Below are positions 54,708-62,435 of a stretch of 64,000 nucleotides of DNA, piece after piece. Both the position numbers and the translations under genes were made by a program. Every line of letters starts with the position of its first letter. The first letter of the stretch is position 1. Source of the DNA: Planotetraspora thailandica (GTDB lineage Bacteria; Actinomycetota; Actinomycetes; Streptosporangiales; Streptosporangiaceae); NCBI RefSeq assembly GCF_016863335.1, contig NZ_BOOR01000066.1, positions 1-64,000 on the forward strand, written 5' to 3'. Below the pieces are notes generated by a model. That model was not told the origin of the DNA, searched no databases, and saw only the letters and a list, made by a program, of their open reading frames with translations.

Positions 54708-57548
54708 TCACTGCGTCATGGACTCGTACTCGCCGCGGGACAGGGCGTCGCCGAGCTGCCTTCGGGAGCTGATCCCGAGCTTCGCGAAGATCTTGCGGAG
54801 GTGCCACTCGACCGTACGCGGGCTCAGGAAGAGACGAGCCCCGACCTCCGGGTTGGAGAGGCCGTCCCGCACGAGCAGGGCGATCTGTGTCTCCTGCGCC
54901 GTCAACTCGTCACTCGTCGAGGCCTCGTTCCTGCGCTTGCGGACAGTCTCGCCCGTGGCGAGAAGCTCGCGGCGGGCACGCTCGGCGAACGCCTCCATCC
55001 CGATCGACACGAACATCTCGTACGCGGTACGCAGGTGAATCCGCGCCTCGGCCCGCTGACGGTCCCGGCGCAACCACTCGCCGTACAGCAGGTGAGCGCG
55101 CGCCTGTTCGGGGCGCAAGATCGTCCGGCCCAACCGCTCGATCGCCTCGCGGTAGAGGTCGTCCGCGGCGGCATCGTCGCTCAGCAGCGCACGGCAGCGA
55201 GCCAGGATTCCCTGTGCCCAGTCCGTGTCACACGTTTCCGCCGAGTTCGCCAAACCTTCGAGCGCCCAGAGAGCGGCCGTATCGTCTCCGACGCGCGCCG
55301 CCGCCTCGACGAGCTCGGGCAGCGCCCATTGGGAGACGATCAAGTTGGCGCTCTGAATGGTGGCCTGGGCCGCGGGCAGCGCGAGCCCATAGCGGGCGAG
55401 GCCGTTGTAGAGGACCGCGGCCGCCCACTGGGCGGATGCGACGCCGTTCAACTGACCACTGGCACCGGCCTCCTCGATCGTCGCGGCGATCAGCGCCGAG
55501 GCCTCGGCCTCCTTACCCTGCATCGCCGTCAGCAGGAGCTTGGTGTGCTGCGTCATGGGCCCGTGCGTCGCCTCGGCGACGGCATCGGCTTCGACGACGA
55601 TCGCGGCCCCGGCCGCGAAATCACCGCTCAACGAGACCGGTATCCCCAACGCGTGGAGATAGATGGGAAGCTCGGACAGTGCGCCGGCCGTACGCACCTC
55701 CTCGACCGCCCTGGCGGGCGTCTCGGGCATGATCCGGTCCTCCCAGATGAGCGCGCTCACGCCACAGGCCGCCCAGCCCCATTTCAGGAAGTCCTGCACG
55801 GGATGGTCCGTGAGCGCGGTCTTCGCCCTTCGCAACGTGGGAAGCGCTGCGCTCCGGCCGTCGGTGACGAGCAGCGCGTAGCCCTCCATCACGAGATCGA
55901 GAGCACGCGGGCTGCCTTCAGGAGAGGGCAGCTCCCTCATCGCCCGAGAGATGGCCATGAGGCTGTCCCGGTTTCCGGCACCGAATGACGCGGAAGCCCA
56001 GGCGATGAGATACGTCTCCCGCGCCAGGTCCATGTCGAAGGGTTCCAGCCGGTGCGCGGCCGCCAGCAACATCAGCGGCGCCTCGTCGTTGAATCCGGCC
56101 GCGAACGTGATGTGACCGCGTGTCAGGTGCGCTCGAACGCGTTGGAACTCGGTCAGAGCATCCCGATCGGCGATGTCGACGAATCGGCGCGCGGCGTCGA
56201 TGTCGCCCGCCCGAAGGCTGGCGTCCGCAGCCGTCAAGGCACGTTCGGCGCGCCGCGAGGTGTCGATGGTCAGAGCCACGGATCGCTGCAGGAACGCCGC
56301 TGCGGCGGCCAGCCCACCGCGCGCCTGCGCCCGGCCGGCAGACCGTTCCAGTTCGGCGGCGACGGTCTCATCGGGCGCTGCCGTCGCGGACGCAAGGTGC
56401 CAGGCACGGCGGTCCGGGTCTGCCTGCGCGTCGGTGACCTCAGCCAACGCAAGATGGACCGCCCGGCGATCCCCCTCTTTCGCCGACCTGTACACGGCCG
56501 ACCGCACGAGGGGGTGACGGAAGATCACCCGCACGTCGAACTCCAGCAGCCCGTCCGTCCCGCTCGCCAGGACCGTTGCCGGCATCACGCCGAGCCGTTC
56601 GGCGGCACGCCACACCAACGAGGGATCGCCGACCGGCTCGGCGGCGGCGATCAGCAGGAACAACCGGGTCTGCTCGGGCAAGCCTTCGATCCGGGCCATG
56701 AAGCTCTGCTCGATCCGGCTCGGCAGCGTGTCGGCGTCCAGGAGGCCGGATCCGCCCGCCATCTGGGTCACGGCCAGCTCACGCGGGAGCTCCAGCAAAG
56801 CAAGGGGGTTGCCCCTGGTCTCGGCCACGAACCGATCGCGGATGTGTTGATCGATCCGGACGTGCGTCACCGAGTCCAGCAGAGCGTGTGCGTCCGCGTC
56901 CTTGAGCCCGGTGACCTCCAATTCCGGTAGTCCGAGCAGTTCCTGAGCCCTCCGGCGAGAGCCGAAGACGAGGGCGACCGACTCCGCCAGCAGCCGCCGG
57001 GCGACGAAGCCGAGGACCTGCGCCGAGGATCGGTCCATCCACTGCGCGTCGTCGATCACACAGAGGAGAGGGTTCCCCTCCGAGACGTCCGACAGCAGAC
57101 TCAGTACCGCCAGCCCAACCAGGAAGCGTTCGGGCGGCGTTCCCCCTCGCATCCCGAACACCCTCTCAAGCGCATCGCGCTGCGGCGCGGGAAGGTGCTC
57201 CAGCCGATCCAGCAGCGGCGCACATAACTGATGCAATGTGGCAAAAGCCAATTCCATCTCGGACTCAACACCGACCGCACGCAGTACCCGCATGCCGGCC
57301 GCCGAGTTCTCCGCGTACTCCAGCAGCGCCGACTTTCCGACTCCCGGCGCGCCGTGCACCACGAGCACACGACTCTCCCCCATGCGGACGGCCGCGATCA
57401 TCTGATCGAGGACAGCACACTCCGACGCCCGCCCGAGCAGCCCGACATTCTCACCGTGCCCGGCGCCCCGCTTACGTTGGCCCACGGCCTCCCGCCCTTT
57501 ATCCCAATTGCACGACTCTGCATACACCCAAGACACACGCCAGGCCAA
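54708..57548 (-). CDS. LAL-type LuxR regulator, copy 2
   Basis: Up to 946 residues; the N-terminal boundary is uncertain. Homology begins at VGLLGRASECAVLDQMIAAV. The in-frame GTG at 57485 or starts up to 57548 are possible and none has a well-spaced ribosome site. Walker A is VVHGAPGVGKSALLEYA, Walker B LLCVIDDAQWMD, then ELPRELAVTQMAGG, a helical middle and a C-terminal GerE domain (LTAQETQIALLVRDGLSNPE, RLFLSPRTVEWHLRKIFAKL G). It is strongly similar to copy 1 at both ends. With the SDR downstream it forms the second of two matching regulator-reductase modules. Confidence 0.88.
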   Translation of the reverse strand: MAWRVSWVYAESCNWDKGREAVGQRKRGAGHGENVGLLGRASECAVLDQMIAAVRMGESRVLVVHGAPGVGKSALLEYAENSAAGMRVLRAVGVESEMELAFATLHQLCAPLLDRLEHLPAPQRDALERVFGMRGGTPPERFLVGLAVLSLLSDVSEGNPLLCVIDDAQWMDRSSAQVLGFVARRLLAESVALVFGSRRRAQELLGLPELEVTGLKDADAHALLDSVTHVRIDQHIRDRFVAETRGNPLALLELPRELAVTQMAGGSGLLDADTLPSRIEQSFMARIEGLPEQTRLFLLIAAAEPVGDPSLVWRAAERLGVMPATVLASGTDGLLEFDVRVIFRHPLVRSAVYRSAKEGDRRAVHLALAEVTDAQADPDRRAWHLASATAAPDETVAAELERSAGRAQARGGLAAAAAFLQRSVALTIDTSRRAERALTAADASLRAGDIDAARRFVDIADRDALTEFQRVRAHLTRGHITFAAGFNDEAPLMLLAAAHRLEPFDMDLARETYLIAWASASFGAGNRDSLMAISRAMRELPSPEGSPRALDLVMEGYALLVTDGRSAALPTLRRAKTALTDHPVQDFLKWGWAACGVSALIWEDRIMPETPARAVEEVRTAGALSELPIYLHALGIPVSLSGDFAAGAAIVVEADAVAEATHGPMTQHTKLLLTAMQGKEAEASALIAATIEEAGASGQLNGVASAQWAAAVLYNGLARYGLALPAAQATIQSANLIVSQWALPELVEAAARVGDDTAALWALEGLANSAETCDTDWAQGILARCRALLSDDAAADDLYREAIERLGRTILRPEQARAHLLYGEWLRRDRQRAEARIHLRTAYEMFVSIGMEAFAERARRELLATGETVRKRRNEASTSDELTAQETQIALLVRDGLSNPEVGARLFLSPRTVEWHLRKIFAKLGISSRRQLGDALSRGEYESMTQ

Positions 57549-57699
57549 GTTTCGGACTGGGGGGTCGGTAACGGAGCTGTCATGAAGTCCACGCGACGGC
57601 GTTCGGCCAGGTCAGCGGCTTGCGCTTACCGGACAGGGACGGCCGGGCAACGACCTCCAGGCCGGGCGCTGATGGCGGTGCGGTCGGTGAACGTGGCTT

Positions 57700-57727
57700 G
57701 GCCAGCCCCCGTATAAGGGGGCTGGCC
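57700..57727 (-). terminator. Hairpin terminator after the secreted hydrolase
   Basis: A perfect 11-bp stem (GGCCAGCCCCC and complement) with a 6-nt loop, 12 nt past the stop codon at 57740, in the gap between convergent-side genes. It may serve both strands. Confidence 0.8.
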
Positions 57728-57739
57728 TTGGATAAATGA

Positions 57740-58567
57740 TCAGTTGGCTGCGCGGGCTGCGGTCTCGATGAGCTGGGTGACCGTCCCGGGCCTGCTGATC
57801 ATGGCAACGTGCGAGCCTGCGACCTCGACCGTGTGGGACTTGGCGCGGGCGGTCATGAAGCGCTGGGCCTGCAGCGGGATGACCTGGTCGTCGCGGGGGA
57901 TCAGCGCCCAGGACGGAACGGTCTTCCAGGCGGGCTTGCCGGAGGGCTCGGTCAGTGCGCCGTAAGTGATCGGCCGCTGGGTGGCGACGAGAAGCGCGCT
58001 GGTGGAGCGGGGAAGGTCGGCGGAGAAGATGTCGGCGAAGTTCTCGGTCCTGACGTAGACATCGGCGTCGCCGGAGGCCAGCGGCACGGTCGTGATCGTG
58101 TTGTCGCCGATCTTGCTGCCTGCGTACTTGGTGGACAGGTCGAAGACGGACTCGCCCTGGTCGGGGATGATAGCTGAGACGTACACGAGGGCCTTGACGT
58201 CGGGATCGTCGCCCGCGGCGTTGGTCACGACCGATCCGCCGTATGAGTGGCCGACCAGGACGATGGGCCCGTCCAAGGTGGCGAGCAGGCCCTTGAGGTA
58301 GGCGGCGTCGGAGGCCAGGCCGCGCAGCGGGTTGCCCGGGGCGAGCACCCGATAACCATCGTTCCTGAGCCGGGTGATGACTCCGTTCCAGCCGGAGGCG
58401 TCGGCCCAGGCGCCGTGAACGAGGACGATGGTGGGCTTGGCGCCGCGCGCGTCGGTCGCGTTCGCGGGCTGCGCGGCCACCGCGCCGGTCAGAGCGACCA
58501 GTACGGCGGCGAAGGCGGTCTTCAGGCGTCGGGACATTGCGGGAGTCGTTCTCTTGATGTGGGGCAT
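57740..58567 (-). CDS. Secreted alpha/beta hydrolase
   Basis: 275 residues from ATG 58565-58567, with AGAAGGAA 5 nt upstream; a start 5 codons earlier lacks a site. The signal peptide (KTAFAAVLVALTGAVAAQPA NA) predicts Sec export. The fold shows VLVHGAWADASGW, the nucleophile in VLVGHSYGGSVVTNAAG, VYVSAIIPDQGESVFDLS, acid region ALIPRDDQVIPLQAQRFM and the histidine in VEVAGSHVAMISRP. It is a clear paralogue of the cytoplasmic hydrolase at 45486-46205, differing mainly by export. Substrate unknown. Confidence 0.9.
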   Translation of the reverse strand: MPHIKRTTPAMSRRLKTAFAAVLVALTGAVAAQPANATDARGAKPTIVLVHGAWADASGWNGVITRLRNDGYRVLAPGNPLRGLASDAAYLKGLLATLDGPIVLVGHSYGGSVVTNAAGDDPDVKALVYVSAIIPDQGESVFDLSTKYAGSKIGDNTITTVPLASGDADVYVRTENFADIFSADLPRSTSALLVATQRPITYGALTEPSGKPAWKTVPSWALIPRDDQVIPLQAQRFMTARAKSHTVEVAGSHVAMISRPGTVTQLIETAARAAN

Positions 58568-59090
58568 GTCATTCCTTCTCATGCGTCGCTCATGCGGATA
58601 TGACCTAACCTGCCGACCCGCGTGATCATCGACATCACATGAATGCCTGAGATGGGTTTCGCCATCATGTCCAGGCTCGGCGGGCTTGACCGTCAGGTGT
58701 GGAAGCGGTTAGCAGGTGGTCGGCGGCGGCGAAGTCGGCTGTCGCACAATGCCGCCGTCGGCGCAGCAGGTCTCAGCACTCGTCGAGCATCTGTTCCAGG
58801 TCGGTGAGCCGCGCGTGTTCGGATTGGGTGACGAATCCGGCCGAACGGCGCTGGGCGCGCAGGTCGTACTCCTCATCGACGATGAGCATGCATGCACTGA
58901 AGAATCTGCTGTTCATTCATCGGGGCATCCTGTTCTGTTCGCGGAATCCGCCGGCGCTCGTCGTACCAGCCGGCAAGCCACTCTGTCGGCGGTTAGTTGG
59001 AGCTCACATCGCACGAACTCGTGTGAACGGCCACATGCGTGGGTTCTCTCATCACCGCCAGTTCGCCGAGGCCGAACCGGGCGGGCCGGC
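58568..59090. other. Gap with only fragmentary coding signals
   Basis: No complete gene. On the minus strand about 40 codons near 58775-58895 read VDEEYDLRAQRRSAGFVTQS then EHARLTDLEQMLDEC and a stop. The composition looks like the tail of a real protein that I cannot name. The rest is unassigned. Confidence 0.3.
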
Positions 59091-59451
59091 CGGAGGGTGT
59101 CAGCGGGTACGGCGGTCGGCGTCGACGGCGGAGTCGAGCTGAGCGGCCCCCCGTCGCGGCCGGACCGCTCACGGTCGGCGACGCCGTCGCCGTGCCCGTC
59201 GGCGTCTTCCTCATGCTGCTCTGGACGGTGTACGCGCGTGTTGTGGCGGAGCCCGTGATCCATCCCGTCCTGTTGTCGGCCTGCGCCGTCGTCGTCCCTG
59301 GCGTTACCACTCGCGGTGCCGTGGATCGGCGTGCACGGCGTGGTCGCCGGCACTCGCGGCGAGTTGCGTGTTGTCGGTTCGTCACGATTCTCTTCAACGA
59401 GGCCCGCGCGTTCGCGCCGACTTCGGGGGCGTCCATGGCCGCACCCGAGTG
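59091..59451 (+). pseudogene. Possible remnant of a low-temperature-requirement A (LtrA)-type membrane protein
   Basis: TVGDAVAVPVGVFLMLLWTV YARVVAEP followed, after frame changes, by AVPWIGVHGVVAG and then FNEARAF resembles the C-terminal helices of actinobacterial LtrA-like proteins. At least two frames are involved and the first helices are missing. The identification is weak. The following 59452-59697 holds no recognised gene. Confidence 0.3.
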
Positions 59452-59697
59452 ATCTTGTGCGTCGCAGGGTTGTCGGCCGTCGTCGGCTGGATCAGGGCTC
59501 CATGGTGACCCTCCGCCCACGAATCTGCCGAAGGGTGTCACACCTTCGAAGACCCACCTGGTCTTAGCTGAGGAACGTATCGATTCGGTGCGTGGTGAGA
59601 GAGGCAAGACCATGTGGATGACACATCGCCGGAGATCGGCCTCTTCCGTTTCGAACGGCTGCTGGCGAGCGGTCGCGGCCGTGGATGGCGTTAGGCC

Positions 59698-60045
59698 ATG
59701 ACGGTCGGTGAGAGGAAGCATGCATCGTCGGCGGGCCGCCCGTACAAGAGCCTGAAGCCGCTGGGCTTGCGCGCCCTGCCCCATCCCGTGCCCGCGGTGG
59801 TCGGGGGCGGGGGAGTGCTCGGGGCCGCGCATGTCGGCGTGGGGTATGCGCTGGAGCAGCGCGGGTTCGTCCCCGACCTGATCGTCGGAACCTCGGTGGG
59901 CGCTCTCAACGGAGCGATCATGGCTTCGTGGGCACTGCCGACGAGCTGGAGCACCACCTGCTCCTGGGCGGCCGACTCAGCCGGCGGGCCTCGACGGGTT
60001 CACCACAGGATCGCTGAGCGGTGCCGCCTGTCGAATTCGTCCTGA
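59698..60045 (+). pseudogene. Patatin-like phospholipase, N-terminal part only
   Basis: Starts MTVGERKHASSAGRPYKSLK. Contains the oxyanion loop GGGGVLGAAHVG (36-47) and nucleophile GTSVG (64-68) of patatin-type serine hydrolases. After NGAIMAS the family sequence stops and the frame runs into unrelated residues to 60045. The catalytic aspartate and about 200 residues are missing, so this is a truncated gene. Confidence 0.7.
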
Positions 60046-60119
60046 CCGGACGGGGCCCCACTCCTGATGGCCCGATCCAGCGTCCCCCTTGACCAGTCAT
60101 CACCTACTGGAGGAGATCC

Positions 60120-61532
60120 ATGAGTGAAGAGTTCGATGTGATCGTGATCGGCGCCGGCCCGGCCGGCGAGAACGTGATCGCCCGCGCCGCGCGGGGTGGG
60201 CTGAGCACCGCGATTGTGGAGGAAAGCCTGGTCGGCGGCGAATGTGGGTACTTCGCCTGCATCCCGAGCAAGATCCTGCTGCGGCCGGTCGAACTGGCTG
60301 CGGAGACAGGCAGGACACCCGGTCTCGGGCCCGGCATGATCGACACCGGAGCCGCGCTCGCCCGACGCGACGAGGTCGTATCCAACCTGGACGACACGCG
60401 GGCGGCCGCGGCACTCAAGGAGGTTCCGGCGCAGCTGTTCCGGGGCCGCGGCCGGCTGGCCGGCCCCAAGCGGGTGGAGGTCACCTTGGCGGACGGCGGT
60501 ACGGCACGCCTCACTGCCCGCCACGCCGTGGTGCTGGCCACCGGCAGCCGGCCCGTCATACCCCCGATTCCCGGCATGGCCGAGGCGAATCCATGGACGA
60601 GCCACGAGGCCACCGCAGTCCGTACCGTGCCCCGGCGCCTCGCCGTACTCGGAGGTGGTGTGGTCGCCTGCGAGCTGGCTCAGGCCATGCACGGCCTCGG
60701 CGCCGTGGAGACGACCGTGCTGGTCCGCGGCCAGGCGTTGCTGGAGCGTCTGGAGCCCTTCGCCGGGCAGTTCGTGGCCGATTCCTTCGTTACGTCCGGG
60801 ATCGACGTGCGTACTGGCGCGCGGGTGACCAGGGTGGAGCGGCGCGTCCGCAACGGCGAGGTGACCATCCACTTGGCCGGTGGGCCGCCCCTGGTCGCCG
60901 ACGAGCTGCTGGTCGCCACCGGCCGTGTCCCGGCCAGTGGCGGGCTCGGCCTGGACACCGTCGGCCTGACGCCGGGCTCGCCTGTCCAGGTGGACGACAG
61001 TATGCGCGCTGTCGGCGTCGATGGCGGCTGGCTGTATGCGGTCAGCGACATCAATGGGCGTGCCCTGCTCACTCACATGGGCAAGTATCAGGGCCGCCTG
61101 TGTGGGGACGTGATCGTCGCCCGCGCGAAGGGCGAGCCGGATGACCTACCCGCCATGAGGGATGTGACCACCGCGTCCGGCGTGCCACAGGTGATCTTCA
61201 CCGATCCGCAGATCGGCGCCGTTGGCCTGACCGAGGCCGCGGCACGGGAGAAGGGCTACCGGGTCCGCGTGGTGGAGTACGACATGGCGGCGGTGTCCGG
61301 CGCCTACGTGCGCGAGCCCTCCTACCGCGGCCGGGCCAAGGCGGTGGTCGACGAGGACCGCAAGGTCCTGCTCGGGGTCACCTTCGTCGGCCCTGGCGTG
61401 GCGGAGCTGGTGCATTCGGCCACCATCGCCGTCACCGCGCAGGTGCCGCTGGAGCGGCTCTGGCATGCCGTACCGTCGTTCCCCACGGTCAGCGAGGTGT
61501 GGCTGCGGCTGCTGGAGACCTACGGGCTATAG
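60120..61532 (+). CDS. Class I pyridine nucleotide-disulfide oxidoreductase (flavin disulfide reductase)
   Basis: 470 residues, with CTGGAGGAG upstream of ATG 60120. FAD loop is VIVIGAGPAGENVIARAARG. The redox pair is in GGECGYFACIPSKILLRP (CX4C). Further motifs are VLATGSRP, the NAD(P) loop LAVLGGGVVACELAQAMHGL, LLVATGRVPAS and YAVSDINGRALLTHMGKYQG. The dimerisation end is WHAVPSFPTVSEVWLRLLE. It belongs near lipoamide dehydrogenase/mercuric reductase. The C-terminal mercury-binding cysteines of MerA are absent, so a thiol-disulfide or quinone reductase role is more likely. A terminator follows. Confidence 0.9.
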   Translation: MSEEFDVIVIGAGPAGENVIARAARGGLSTAIVEESLVGGECGYFACIPSKILLRPVELAAETGRTPGLGPGMIDTGAALARRDEVVSNLDDTRAAAALKEVPAQLFRGRGRLAGPKRVEVTLADGGTARLTARHAVVLATGSRPVIPPIPGMAEANPWTSHEATAVRTVPRRLAVLGGGVVACELAQAMHGLGAVETTVLVRGQALLERLEPFAGQFVADSFVTSGIDVRTGARVTRVERRVRNGEVTIHLAGGPPLVADELLVATGRVPASGGLGLDTVGLTPGSPVQVDDSMRAVGVDGGWLYAVSDINGRALLTHMGKYQGRLCGDVIVARAKGEPDDLPAMRDVTTASGVPQVIFTDPQIGAVGLTEAAAREKGYRVRVVEYDMAAVSGAYVREPSYRGRAKAVVDEDRKVLLGVTFVGPGVAELVHSATIAVTAQVPLERLWHAVPSFPTVSEVWLRLLETYGL

Positions 61533-61542
61533 AGCCGAAGCG

Positions 61543-61572
61543 AAGGGCCGGTCCCCACGCGGACCGGCCCTT
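61543..61572 (+). terminator. Rho-independent terminator after the oxidoreductase
   Basis: A 12-bp stem (AAGGGCCGGTCC and complement) closes a CCACGC loop and is followed by TCGCATGG; it begins 11 nt past the stop codon. Confidence 0.8.
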
Positions 61573-61747
61573 TCGCATGGGAATCAGTGAAGCAAGGAGA
61601 CTCAGCGCGGGGTTGGCGTTTACGGCTTGCGCTCGCAAGATCGTTTTCGCGTGCGTATGTGAACAGCCAGAACGTCCCGAGCCGATCCTTCCGTTCTAGC
61701 GGCCGGGGCGTTTTTAATCTCCAGTGACAGCAACGTCCTCAGTCATG

Positions 61748-62052
61748 CTGGTCGTTGCGCAGGTGAACAACGTGCCGTTCTTCGTCGACGGCGCCGCAGA
61801 GGAGACTTGGTCCGTTTCACCACGGATCCGCAGGGCGTCCGCTGGGTCGTCGAACGAGTCGAGTGGTCTGGCACATGCACCATCCTGGTCCTGCCTGCCC
61901 CTGATGGGCCGAAGTCCACTGCTGTGGCAGTGCATGAAGTCTTCGCTCCGCTGGGCATCGGGGCCGAGCTGCACAGCGCGGAGTTCCCCCTCGTCGCGCT
62001 CAGCGTGCCGCCTGACGCGGACCTATCCGCCGTGAAAGCACTCCTCGATTAA
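61748..62052 (+). pseudogene. DUF4265 family protein, truncated and frameshifted
   Basis: VVAQVNNVPFFVDGAAE in one frame is followed, after loss of register near 61800, by LVRFTTDPQGVRWVVERVEW, SGTCTILVLP and HEVFAPLGIGAELHSAEFPL VALSVPPDADLSAVKALL. The order VPFF, GD.V, C.IRV and APLG matches DUF4265. The N-terminal part before VNNVPFF is missing. The frameshift makes it nonfunctional unless it is a sequencing error. Confidence 0.6.
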
Positions 62053-62128
62053 GGCGAAGCAGCCGGCTGGTGGTTCCATCAGGAGGCATGTGTGGGGGAT
62101 GAGTGCCGGGCGGCGTAACCGCCTCGGA

Positions 62129-62151
62129 CTGGGTGACTATCTGGGTGACTA
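62129..62151 (+). repeat. Candidate integrase arm-type repeats, right
   Basis: Two exact tandem CTGGGTGACTA(T)-type units, 12 bp each. The block agrees in 19 of 23 positions with 14923-14945 at the opposite end of the repeat-bounded interval. It lies about 96 bp inside the right att copy. Function inferred. Confidence 0.4.
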
Positions 62152-62247
62152 TTGCTGTGGACGGCCGCATGCACCGGTGGACGGCTAAGGATCGTTTCCG
62201 CAGGTGGGGACGGGTATTGAGGCTGATCCCGTCCCCGCCTGGGTTGC

Positions 62248-62290
62248 CTGGGGGTCAAGGGGTCGCAGGTTCAAATCCTGTCGTCCCGAC
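62248..62290 (+). repeat. tRNA-Pro(GGG) 3' fragment, attachment-site repeat, copy 2
   Basis: Identical over 43 bases to 14823-14865, from the anticodon loop to the acceptor end, but followed by GCAG rather than CA, so the CCA end is not encoded. The 5' half of a tRNA is again missing. It marks the right boundary of the 47.4-kb interval. Confidence 0.8.
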
Positions 62291-62300
62291 GCAGCTCAGA

Positions 62301-62328
62301 GGGCTGATCCGATTGATCGGGTCGGCCC
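62301..62328 (+). terminator. Hairpin after the second tRNA fragment
   Basis: GGGCTGATCCGA pairs with the following TCGGGTCGGCCC through G-U tolerant pairing and is followed by TTTCGG. It resembles a tRNA terminator, like the one after copy 1. Confidence 0.6.
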
Positions 62329-62435
62329 TTTCGGCGTCTTGGGGACCACGATCATCTTGCATCCGGCCTGATGGTGCTGCTTGACCGGTGGTCAAGCAAG
62401 GAAGGCTCCCGAATATCCGCGATGCCATATGTCGC

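Noticed and set aside
60120-61532. Mercuric reductase MerA
   Set aside because: The core fold and CX4C redox pair fit, but there is no N-terminal heavy-metal domain, no C-terminal vicinal cysteines, and no mer operon partners.
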